A program made the position numbers and the translations under genes. Positions 16,412-23,162 of a DNA stretch of 32,391 bases are shown one piece after another. Location: NCBI RefSeq assembly GCF_002892795.1, contig NZ_PJMC01000030.1, positions 1 through 32,391 on the forward strand. Direction: 5' to 3'. Position 1 is the first letter of the stretch. Every line of letters starts with the position of its first letter. Under the pieces are notes generated by a model that was given only the letters and a program-made list of their open reading frames with translations, ran no database searches and had not been told where the DNA came from. The DNA comes from Arthrobacter sp. AFG20 (GTDB taxonomy: Bacteria > Actinomycetota > Actinomycetes > Actinomycetales > Micrococcaceae).

Positions 16412-17992
16412 TTATGCCGGAGTCACGGCCTGGCGGCGCTCGACGGGGACAGCTTTGCGCCGGCCGTAGAGATCCAGGCGTACCATTAGATCCGCCCGCA
16501 GTTCATTGGCGGGCACAACGGCTTCCACGGCGTTGGCATTGGCGATCTTGAAGACATCGATCCCTTCCGCGTACTCGGCGTGCTTCTCCATGATGAACTT
16601 CTGGCGTACCTGGGGATCCTCGATCTCGTGGATCTGGTTGTAGTAGATGCCGTTGACCGCCGCATCCGGACCCATTAGCGCCGGGCGGGCGGTGGGAAGG
16701 GCAATCACCGCGTCAGGATTCATCGGGGCGCCGGACATCGCCAGGTAGCCGCCGCCGTAGGCCTTCCGGACCAGCACCGTGATGCGGGGGACCCTGCATT
16801 CCGAGACGGCAAAGATCATCTTGGCGCCGTGCCGGATGATGCCCTGGCGCTCCACAGCCGAACCGATCATGTACCCGGCGATGTCCACCAGGAAGATAAT
16901 CGGGATGTTGTAGGCGTTGCAGATCCAGATGAACCGCGCTGCCTTGTCTGAGGAGTCGGGGAAGATCGACCCGCCCATGTGCTTGGGCTGATTGCCGACG
17001 AGTCCGACAGGCCGCCCTCCGATCCGGGCAAACCCGGTCAGCATTTCGGGGGCGAAGAGCTCCTTGTAGGGGAACCAGCTCCCTTCATCGACCAGGGATT
17101 CGACGAACTCTTCCATGTCGAACACTTCGGCCTCGCGTAGCGGAACGATCTCCTCCAGCGTGCGGCCGGGGCGTGGCTCCAGTGCGGGGGCAACGGGGGC
17201 GGGCTGCTCCCAGCTGGCGGGCAGGAAGCTCAGCCACACGCGGATGGCGGCAATTGCTTCCGCGTCGTCTTCCACGAGGACATCGCCAAGACCCGAGACC
17301 GTGCAGTGCATCTCGGCCCCGCCCATCTCCTCGAGCGTGACCTTTTCCCCCGTCACCATCTCCGCCAGGCGCGGGGAACCAAGGTAGGCCGTCGCGTGGC
17401 CACGGACCATGATGGTCATGTCGCATAGTGCCGGAACATAGGCCGAGCCGGCCGGGGAAGGGCCGAAGAGGGCGCACACCTGCGGCACACGTCCTGAGAT
17501 CTGGACCTGGTTGTAGAAGATGTTTCCCCAGGCGTGGCGGCCCGCGAAGCTCTCAAACTGCTCGTCGATGCGGGCCCCGGCGGAATCGAACAGGTAAACC
17601 AGAGGGATCCCGGCCGCGTTGGATTTCTCCTGTGCCGCCGTGATCTTCTCAAACGTCCTGTTCCCCCAAGTACCGGCCTTGACGCTGAAATCATTCGCGA
17701 TCACGCAGACCTGCCGGCCGTCGACGCGTCCGAAAGCGATGACGACGGCGTCGCCCGGCAATCCGTCTTCGAAGCGGGCCAGGAGCCCGTCCTCAATGTA
17801 TTCGTTGTCGTCAAACAGCAGGGCAAGACGTTCGCGGACCAGCAGCTTGCCGGACTCGACGATCTTCTTGCGGTTCTTCTCTGAACCGCCGATCTTTGCC
17901 TGCTCGAGCTTCTCCCGGAGAAGTTCGTGCACGGTGGGCGCCTCAGCTGCCGCCGTCGGCACCTCGGCTTCCGTGATCGTGGTGGTGCTCAT
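16412..17992 (-). CDS. Acyl-CoA carboxylase beta subunit (carboxyltransferase)
   Basis: This 526-residue carboxyltransferase has two crotonase-like halves. HELLREKLEQAKIGG and RERLALLFDDNEYIEDG open it. FGPSPAGSAYVPALCD and GGAEMHCTVSGLGD lie in the N-half. VGNQPKHMGGSIFPDSSDKAARFI, VDIAGYMIGSAVE and RKAYGGGYLAMSG (in parts) lie in the C-half and bind the acyl-CoA and carboxybiotin. It would transfer CO2 from the biotin subunit encoded at 7805-9571. The start at 17992 follows GGAGG. It is 7 kb from the alpha subunit and separately promoted, but a copy of the same operator lies upstream, which should keep the two subunits in step. Substrate specificity is unassigned; a methyl-branched enoyl-CoA fits the neighbours. 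Confidence 0.92.
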   Translation of the reverse strand: MSTTTITEAEVPTAAAEAPTVHELLREKLEQAKIGGSEKNRKKIVESGKLLVRERLALLFDDNEYIEDGLLARFEDGLPGDAVVIAFGRVDGRQVCVIANDFSVKAGTWGNRTFEKITAAQEKSNAAGIPLVYLFDSAGARIDEQFESFAGRHAWGNIFYNQVQISGRVPQVCALFGPSPAGSAYVPALCDMTIMVRGHATAYLGSPRLAEMVTGEKVTLEEMGGAEMHCTVSGLGDVLVEDDAEAIAAIRVWLSFLPASWEQPAPVAPALEPRPGRTLEEIVPLREAEVFDMEEFVESLVDEGSWFPYKELFAPEMLTGFARIGGRPVGLVGNQPKHMGGSIFPDSSDKAARFIWICNAYNIPIIFLVDIAGYMIGSAVERQGIIRHGAKMIFAVSECRVPRITVLVRKAYGGGYLAMSGAPMNPDAVIALPTARPALMGPDAAVNGIYYNQIHEIEDPQVRQKFIMEKHAEYAEGIDVFKIANANAVEAVVPANELRADLMVRLDLYGRRKAVPVERRQAVTPA

Positions 17993-18035
17993 AAAGGCCT
18001 CCAGTTGAAAAGCAGATAAATACTTACGCTTAACC

Positions 18036-18060
18036 AGTATACGAACAAGCGCTCGCTCGT
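18036..18060 (-). promoter_or_regulatory. Operator copy 6 and -10 of the carboxyltransferase operon
   Basis: The 20 bases 18041-18060 form a palindrome ACGARCRAGCGCTYGYTCGT, the longest copy of the shared operator. On the reverse strand TATACT (18041-18036) is a strong -10 touching the operator, about 44 bp before the start codon. No good -35 is seen. Confidence 0.65.
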
Positions 18061-18107
18061 CTAGCCCCGGACTGATTCTCCGGCTGCGCGACAGGGTTTC
18101 CGGTCCA

Positions 18108-18154
18108 GAAAAAACGAAGGGAGGCCCGCCTGATGCACATCAGGAAAGCCTCCC
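18108..18154 (-). terminator. Rho-independent terminator of the cupin gene
   Basis: GGGAGGC (18119-18125) pairs with GCCTCCC (18148-18154), and CCTGATG/CATCAGG form an inner stem. On the reverse strand it is followed by TTCGTTTTTTC. It begins just after the cupin stop. Confidence 0.85.
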
Positions 18155-18165
18155 GCCGGCAGCCG

Positions 18166-18615
18166 TCAGGACCGGTAGTCGATCTCCAGTTCGGCGACGT
18201 CCTGGTCAGCCAGGTTCACAACAATGTTGTCCGGAGTCCGCGTCGTCATCCAGATCAGCTCCTCGGTCTTGCTGGCATTGCCTTCAATGTGGGGCATGAA
18301 CGGCGGCACGAAGACGAAGTCGCCTTCTTCGAGGTAGACAATCTCGCTGTAACCCTCGCCGTAACGGATGAAACCGCGGCCCTTGAAGACATATCCACCG
18401 GTCTGCGCTTCCCCGTGGTGGTGCGGATCTGAAATTTCACCTGGGCCGGTGTAAACCTTCCCGAACCACAGCTTGTCGGCGGCACTGTTCTCCTTGCTCA
18501 CCCCCGAAATGCGTCGGGCATTCTGGGTCTGACCAGGGGCGACCTGCAAATCGCCGGCACGGTGAACACGGAAGATGTCGGTGTTCCTGTTGATATCAAA
18601 AGCGACGTCTGTCAT
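18166..18615 (-). CDS. Cupin-domain protein
   Basis: This is a 149-residue single-domain cupin. Metal-binding motif 1 is seen as DPHHHGEAQTGGYVFKGRG (His-His-His then a downstream Glu), and motif 2 as EGDFVFVPPFMPHIEGN with a further His. The protein therefore has the ligands for a metal site. The start at 18615 is chosen because GAAAGGA lies nine bases upstream; a start five codons earlier would overlap it. Cupins of this size serve as isomerases, small dioxygenases or ligand sensors. It is a single gene, divergent from the EthD-like/SnoaL-like pair, and its promoter carries the shared operator directly next to the -35 box. A role in the same pathway is likely; the reaction is unknown. Confidence 0.82.
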   Translation of the reverse strand: MTDVAFDINRNTDIFRVHRAGDLQVAPGQTQNARRISGVSKENSAADKLWFGKVYTGPGEISDPHHHGEAQTGGYVFKGRGFIRYGEGYSEIVYLEEGDFVFVPPFMPHIEGNASKTEELIWMTTRTPDNIVVNLADQDVAELEIDYRS

Positions 18616-18690
18616 CGCTGGTCCTTTCAAAGTGGCATCGGTGGCACGCTCACGGATCGTCCAACCAAGCGGGCGGACGCCCCTTTAGCA

Positions 18691-18733
18691 AGTATCCAGT
18701 CGAGTCGCATTTCGGTCAAGACGAACGTTTGTT
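18691..18733 (-). promoter_or_regulatory. Cupin promoter with operator copy 7
   Basis: On the reverse strand the operator AACAAACGTTCGTC (18733-18720) is directly followed by -35 TTGACC (18719-18714). A 17-bp spacer and -10 GATACT (18696-18691) follow, 75 bp before the cupin start. The order is the same as at 18811-18854. Confidence 0.65.
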
Positions 18734-18810
18734 CGCGACCGAAGCCGCACCCTCTGTAATCTCCGCCACGTCCGTCCCGATCGACCCCGTCTATTTCCAC
18801 ATGCGGAACG

Positions 18811-18854
18811 AACAAACGCTTGTATTGACCTTGGACTGCTTTCACGTGCAGAAT
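18811..18854 (+). promoter_or_regulatory. Promoter of the EthD-like/SnoaL-like pair with operator copy 8
   Basis: The operator AACAAACGCTTGTA (18811-18824) is directly followed by -35 TTGACC (18825-18830), an 18-bp spacer and -10 CAGAAT (18849-18854). The gene start is 30 bp further on. Confidence 0.65.
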
Positions 18855-18884
18855 CGACATGCCGCCAACCAAAGGAGTTTGAGG

Positions 18885-19541
18885 ATGCCCAAACGGATCA
18901 CGTACCTGGAGAAACGCGACGGGATGCCGCGGGAAGACTTCCGCCTCCACTGGTCGACCACGCATGCAGACATAGCCCGCGATTTGCCTGGAGTGATCAC
19001 CTACCGCCAGAATCACGTACGGCCACCATCGGCATCGCCTTCGGCCGACGCCTACGCCGTCGACGGCATCGTTGAGCTGTGGTTCGAAGATGAGAGCGTG
19101 GTCCACGCAGGCTTCGACTCTGATGTCGCCCGACGACTCGCCGCCGACGAACCAAACTTCCTCAGCGGGCTCACTGGCGGCCCGGTTTCTGCCGATGACC
19201 TGTACGAACCCTCGCCACACAAGTTGTGGCTGCTCGCACGTTGGCGCAGCGACACGTCCGCGGACCATGAGGCAATGACGGCATGGACAAATCTCCGGGC
19301 GGCCGAATGGTCGGGCGCCCTCACCGCGAGCGTCAATTACTTGAACCCAGGCGGTCCATTGCTAACGCGCAAAGCCTTGCGGTCCGAGCCACGCATTCCC
19401 CAAGTTGCCATTGCCTTCGGTTTCACCAGCGCGCAGTCGGCGGCCGACGCAGCAGCGGCTATCGCGGACGAACTCTGCCAGATACAAGGCATGCTCGACA
19501 ATATCCACGTATATTCTGCGGAGGAACTGGTAATCATCTGA
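18885..19541 (+). CDS. EthD-like two-domain protein
   Basis: This is a 218-residue protein. The first half has the EthD pattern MPKRITYLEKRDGMPREDF, HWSTTHADIARDLPGVITYRQN and GIVELWFEDESVVHAGF (in parts). The second half (from KLWLLARW) appears to be a second, degenerate ferredoxin-like domain, so the chain may form an intramolecular barrel. The start at 18885 is chosen because AAAGGAG precedes it; the open frame upstream spans the promoter. Its stop overlaps the next ATG as TGATG. It is related in fold to the small EthD protein at 16083-16400 but is about twice as long. The function is unknown; genes like this occur with ring-modifying enzymes. Confidence 0.78.
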   Translation: MPKRITYLEKRDGMPREDFRLHWSTTHADIARDLPGVITYRQNHVRPPSASPSADAYAVDGIVELWFEDESVVHAGFDSDVARRLAADEPNFLSGLTGGPVSADDLYEPSPHKLWLLARWRSDTSADHEAMTAWTNLRAAEWSGALTASVNYLNPGGPLLTRKALRSEPRIPQVAIAFGFTSAQSAADAAAAIADELCQIQGMLDNIHVYSAEELVII

Positions 19542-20059
19542 TGAGCTGCATCGATTTTGAAGACGCCAGGAACCTGAAGATCGACTACTTCCGCCACTTG
19601 GACGCAAAGCGTTGGGCGGACCTCAGGCGCCTCTTCCATGACAATGCCATGTTCGCGGGCTTCCCCTTCGCGACCGGAGACGCCGACGCATTCGTCCAGG
19701 GCGCCGCCAGCTTCCTGGACGGTGTCGACTCGATCCATCAGGGCTTCATTCCCCGGATGACGTCAATTGACAGCGACACGATCAGGGGCCTGTGGTCGAT
19801 GCATGACTACTTGGTCTGGCCCAGGGACAGCAGGGACTACCGCGGAGCCAAGGTCCCCGGACTCTACGGGATCCGGGGATACGGAACCTACGAGGAGGAA
19901 TACCGACGGCTCGACGGGCAGTGGCGAATTTCAGTCATGCGCCTCGTCCGGAAAAGGATCGATCTCCTGACGGACGAGTCGCCTTCACTGCGCGACCAGG
20001 ACTTCCTGGCCCCGGACCCCGAATGGATTCCCTCGTTGCTCCCGCAACAGATTGGGTAA
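19541..20059 (+). CDS. SnoaL-like (NTF2-fold) protein
   Basis: This is a 172-residue NTF2-like protein. DARNLKIDYFRHLDAKRWADLRRLF near the start (in parts) forms the helical cone, and DNAMFAGFPFATGDADAFV follows. GIRGYGTYEEEYRRLDGQWRISVMRLVRKRID gives the C-terminal sheet typical of the SnoaL_4/polyketide-cyclase and dehydratase group. Members bind hydrophobic ligands and act as dehydratases, isomerases or cyclases. The ATG overlaps the preceding stop (TGATG), so it is translationally coupled to the EthD-like gene and probably acts with it. It is the last gene of the catabolic cluster. No clear terminator follows. Confidence 0.8.
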   Translation: MSCIDFEDARNLKIDYFRHLDAKRWADLRRLFHDNAMFAGFPFATGDADAFVQGAASFLDGVDSIHQGFIPRMTSIDSDTIRGLWSMHDYLVWPRDSRDYRGAKVPGLYGIRGYGTYEEEYRRLDGQWRISVMRLVRKRIDLLTDESPSLRDQDFLAPDPEWIPSLLPQQIG

Positions 20060-21076
20060 ATTCGCCGTTCACTGCTGGCTTGCCACGCTGCCGGACCTGG
20101 ACTGGCGGCTTCACACGGAAATGGAACTAACTGCGGGTGCGAAAGGCGAAATCATGCTTGGAAGCCAGTTACGCGGCTTGTCGGTGGATCGGCGGACAAC
20201 CAGCGCCAGATATCGAGGCTCAGGTCTCCCAGGACTGAATGTACTTCTGGCCCATGAGACCACTGGCCGACCGTGATGCCGTCAACTTCAAGCACACCCC
20301 AATCTGACCTCGGGCAGGGAGCCGCCCGGCTATCGAAGTAAGGCCCGCTTCCTTCGTTTCTGACGGCGGCTCTCGAAACTCCTGGATGCCAACATGACAG
20401 GGACACCCCGGCGCATCGCCACAGAGACGTCGAAACAGGTTGGGCAAGAGAGGCCATGCCTGGCGGGCGGCGCTTTCGGACGTCTGCAGGCCAGTCACCT
20501 CAGAAGACATAGCCGCACCACAGCCTGACCTATCGGCTCTCCTCCACTAAGGGGGTGATTCGGCGGCTCATCATTCCGTCATGCAGTCAGCCAACAGGCC
20601 GGTAATGAACAACCATGAGAGACCAGCCAGGCAGCGGAACCTCGCTTCTGGACACCGTGGAAAAAAATCCACAGCGTCACGTCGTCGACTCCCAGGGCAA
20701 CCATAAACAGCTGTCGACGGAAACCCTCGATCCATGGAAGAAGGGCGGTGAGCATCATGGGCCACAACGTGGGCACCGTTGGCCCGCCGTCGGGCAGTAT
20801 CGGACTGCCTGTCAGCACCTGGTGACACCGATTCCCCACCGGTGGTGCACAAGTCACGTCGTCCTCCCCCGCACCCACCATGGATAAGCAGATCAGCCAC
20901 CAACAGCCATAAGGAGGAACCTACTGAACACCCGGCCACGCACCAAAGAAACTCGCACCGAAAATCTCACAGGTCATGTTGGCCCAGGCATGAACCCCCA
21001 TGAACTGGTAACGAACAACAACCCGTCGCTCCAAGGATGGAAGGAGGCAACCGGCCACAGCACCGGCCACCAATAG
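20060..21076. other. Gene-poor stretch between the catabolic cluster and the island
   Basis: About 1 kb without a coding region I can support, apart from one possible short ORF at its end. Open frames of 70-120 codons on both strands give no recognisable protein, and most lack ribosome-binding sites. It may be decayed DNA left by earlier insertions. Confidence 0.5.
20924..21076 (+). CDS. Possible 50-residue small protein after a strong Shine-Dalgarno
   Basis: TAAGGAGG (20909-20916) is followed by an open frame from a CTG at 20924 to TAG at 21074-21076. The predicted peptide is hydrophilic and unrecognised (TRPRTKETRTENLTGHVGPG followed by NPHELVTNNN). It ends just before a terminator that points the other way. 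The CTG start is unusual. Only the ribosome-binding site supports it. Confidence 0.2.
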   Translation: MNTRPRTKETRTENLTGHVGPGMNPHELVTNNNPSLQGWKEATGHSTGHQ

Positions 21077-21097
21077 AAAAAGGCCCCCGAAGGGGCC
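21077..21097 (-). terminator. Rho-independent terminator on the reverse strand
   Basis: GGCCCC (21082-21087) pairs with GGGGCC (21092-21097) around CGAA, and the reverse strand continues with TTTTT. It lies 60 bp beyond the tRNA 3' fragment on the same strand, as expected for the original terminator of a tRNA gene. Confidence 0.75.
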
Positions 21098-21147
21098 CAC
21101 AAGTGAACAAAATGTGCACAGTCAGAGGCTAAAAACCCCCTGAACAG

Positions 21148-21240
21148 GGAAAACACTGTGCCCGAGGTGGGACTCGAACTGTATTCCAGGCCTTGTAAAC
21201 ACTGGGAACCCGCGGAAACGTACCGAATCCGAGCTAGTAC
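21148..21240 (-). repeat. Attachment-site-like direct repeat 1, with tRNA 3' fragment
   Basis: The 93 bases match 32048-32139 at roughly 80%, with 30 identical bases at 21151-21180. On the reverse strand bases 21179-21159 read GTTCGAGTCCCACCTCGGGC plus A: T-loop, T-stem 3' half and acceptor 3' half of a tRNA. CTCGGGC plus A73 fits tRNA-Leu (5' acceptor GCCCGAG). The 5' half of the T-stem does not match, so this is a fragment and not a gene. The repeat also holds an imperfect inverted repeat, TTCCAGG...CTGGGAA (21184-21208). This is the usual form of a recombinase attachment site at a tRNA 3' end. Confidence 0.7.
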
Positions 21241-21272
21241 GGCCGATGGACGGCCCAGTCCGGCGGCGATTC

Positions 21273-21289
21273 TGTTGACATTGTCAACA
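21273..21289. repeat. 17-bp palindrome of repeat module 1
   Basis: TGTTGACA and TGTCAACA flank a single T. It starts 114 bases after the tRNA fragment, exactly the offset of the palindrome in module 2. It may be a protein-binding site of the element. Confidence 0.7.
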
Positions 21290-21321
21290 CGCCCTTCCTG
21301 ACAGATTCTGAACAAACAGAG

Positions 21322-21363
21322 CGACTGCCGCTCCCCATTTCGAGGGGGCCCGGCAGTCGTTTT
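21322..21363 (+). terminator. Rho-independent terminator of repeat module 1
   Basis: CGACTGCCG (21322-21330) pairs with CGGCAGTCG (21351-21359), extended inside by CTCCCC/GGGGG, and is followed by TTTTG. No forward gene precedes it. Between it and 21718 I see no gene I can support. Confidence 0.75.
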
Positions 21364-21718
21364 GTGTTAGGGGTCATGGGCCTTACTAAATTGATTCCAG
21401 CGATCCGGTCTATGCTGCGCCGGTACACCTCGGCGATGAAATCCTCGATGTCGTTGGCTCCGCTGCGCAACACACCGCGTTTATCTTGCCTCAATAACAG
21501 GTGTGTGAGTTGTTTGTCTTAGCACCCCGCTCTTGGTTCGTAACTCTTTTCGCAGTCCCTGTGAGGATGGCGGCACTTCCCCGGTATCAAGAAAAATGCC
21601 TCTCTCCTGATACCGAAGCTCGAGGTAGCCATCAATTGTGGGTGCTTGACCATATGATTCACTCCACGAGCGCATTCTTTGGTGAGTGCTGTCGTTCATC
21701 TAGATATTGGGGGAACTT

Positions 21719-22183
21719 TTGGAAAATCAACACGGCCCGGAACCTAAGCCACAGCAGCCTTTTAAGTTGGAGTCCTGGCAAACACCCACTCCCCCAGTGA
21801 GCCCTCCCCAGCAACGCCGGCTTGCCACTCCGGCTCAGCATCAGCCTCCTAGGATGAGTCCTCTCAAGAAACTTGCTATCTGGGGCATCATCGCCGCTGT
21901 CATCGGTGGATACTTTGGCATCAGTTCCTGGATACACACAGCATCAGACCCACGGAATAATCCTGCAAACACATGGAGCAATGCCAAGGAAACCTGCGAG
22001 CGGATGATTCAGGACAGCGTCGGCGACAGGGAGAGACAAGACCGCAGTGATGTATATGAGCCTTCAATCAAGACCTACAAGCTAAGTACGTGGGTGAACT
22101 ATAACCCTGAGCCACGGCTGTACAACTGCCGTCTCATTTGGAACGGAAGTTCTTGGAAGACAGACCTGTTTGAGTGGCGGTAG
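21719..22183 (+). CDS. Small single-pass membrane protein, unrecognised
   Basis: This is a 154-residue protein. A proline- and glutamine-rich N-terminal part (about residues 1-45) is followed by one transmembrane helix (KKLAIWGIIAAVIGGYFGIS, about 51-70). A hydrophilic outer domain holds two cysteines (ETCERM and YNCRLIWNG) that could form a disulfide. TTG at 21719 is chosen because GGGGGAAC precedes it by about five bases; a TTG four codons earlier is possible. The C-terminal VNYNPEPRLYNCRLIWNGSS pattern resembles small actinobacterial surface proteins of unknown role. Codons are far less G/C-rich than in the catabolic cluster, consistent with transfer. Confidence 0.6.
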   Translation: MENQHGPEPKPQQPFKLESWQTPTPPVSPPQQRRLATPAQHQPPRMSPLKKLAIWGIIAAVIGGYFGISSWIHTASDPRNNPANTWSNAKETCERMIQDSVGDRERQDRSDVYEPSIKTYKLSTWVNYNPEPRLYNCRLIWNGSSWKTDLFEWR

Positions 22184-22482
22184 GAAGAGGCATTAGCAGG
22201 GAAGTTCTGGGGCTGTCCGTTGCGGCCTGCTGTTGATTTGTTCTCAGGTGGAATCCATACAGGTATCCCAGCCGGAGCCCGTGGTGGAACCCTTGACACC
22301 TGACCCGTCGTGGTGGGGCGCCCGTTAGCAGTCCAGCGTCTATACGGTCCTTACGAATCTTGCACAAACAAATCGCTACCGTCAGCCCCTCTGCCCAGCC
22401 AAAGGACTCTGCGATGACGGGCAGCCAGAATTTAGGGGGGGCCGTAGCCCGCGCTGCAGTACGGATCCCGCCAAGTAGCCAG

Positions 22483-22611
22483 GTCGCCTTCCACCGCTTT
22501 CCGGAGTACCACGAGCCCTGGCATCTGCGCTTCGTCGGCATGCCGCTCACCACCGACATTGCCACCCAAGGCATCACCCTGGAGGAGTACCTCGGCGCCG
22601 CGCCCCGGTAG
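22483..22611 (+). pseudogene. VanY-type D-Ala-D-Ala carboxypeptidase, C-terminal remnant
   Basis: The frame reads YHEPWHLRFVG followed by IATQGITLEEYL and stops at 22609-22611. The E-x-W-H-x-R element holds the catalytic Glu and zinc-binding His of M15B (VanY) peptidases, and 'tLEEYL' is their usual end. About 42 residues remain; the rest of the enzyme is not found upstream, where 22184-22482 shows no gene. This is a decayed gene or the edge of an old insertion. Confidence 0.6.
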
Positions 22612-22629
22612 CCCGGCACCGTCCGTTCT

Positions 22630-23136
22630 TCAGGGGGCCGGAGCTTCGACTCCTCCCCCGCCACCCTCGATGAACACCTCGACTGCGACGATGTGCGCCT
22701 CGGTCAGTCCCTGGTCCGGTATTGGCTTCTCCAGAAGGACCGGCTGGTGGTGACCGTGGGCCCACTTCCTGGCATCCGGCCCGAGGACGTCGTCAATCCA
22801 TACGACCGAGTCCCAGCCAGCTTCGCCGGCCGCTTCCATCCTGGCCAGCCACCGTGCCACGGAACGCAGCTTCGGCGTCGGGTCGGCCTCGTCCGCGGCA
22901 CGGAGCAATAACGTCACCCGCAGCGGCTCCACGTCCAGTTGCAGCTGGTCCTCCAAGTCGGCTGTCATCTCTGCCGGCCAGGTCGACACCCACGCGATCC
23001 GGCCGCACCTGGCCAGGCGCCGTACCAGTGCTTTCTTCTCACAGGAGAGCAACGGGTCAGGTCGGACAGTACCCGGCCGCGACCGGAGCGCCGGGTTGAG
23101 AACACCGTCGATGTCGAGCAGGATGATCGGCTTCAT
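22630..23136 (-). CDS. HAD-like domain protein
   Basis: This is a 168-residue protein. ILLDIDGVLNP at the N-terminus is HAD motif I with the nucleophile Asp and the acid/base Asp. WVSTW near residue 48 stands in for motif II (Ser), PKLRSVARWL supplies the Lys region, and VVWIDDVLGPDARKW gives the acidic motif. This arrangement is common in short HAD-like proteins of actinobacteria, including those linked to nucleic-acid repair. The start at 23136 has AAAGGG upstream; an open frame continues 24 codons further without support. It converges with the VanY remnant. Substrate unknown. Confidence 0.75.
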   Translation of the reverse strand: MKPIILLDIDGVLNPALRSRPGTVRPDPLLSCEKKALVRRLARCGRIAWVSTWPAEMTADLEDQLQLDVEPLRVTLLLRAADEADPTPKLRSVARWLARMEAAGEAGWDSVVWIDDVLGPDARKWAHGHHQPVLLEKPIPDQGLTEAHIVAVEVFIEGGGGGVEAPAP

Positions 23137-23162
23137 GGGTGCGACCCTTTCACGACCGCCCG

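Noticed and set aside
20571..20939. Reverse-strand frames of 100-122 codons in the gene-poor stretch
   Set aside because: Two frames compete, neither gives a known domain, and codon use does not resemble the neighbours.
21159..21179. Complete tRNA gene at either att module
   Set aside because: Only the T-loop, one T-stem arm and one acceptor arm are present; the T-stem 5' half does not pair and no anticodon arm is seen at 21159 or 32058.
21234..21699. Two overlapping reverse-strand frames of 72 and 86 codons
   Set aside because: They have some protein-like stretches (DIEDFIAEVYRRSIDRI), but one runs through the palindrome and terminator of module 1 and neither has a good start site or a recognised family.
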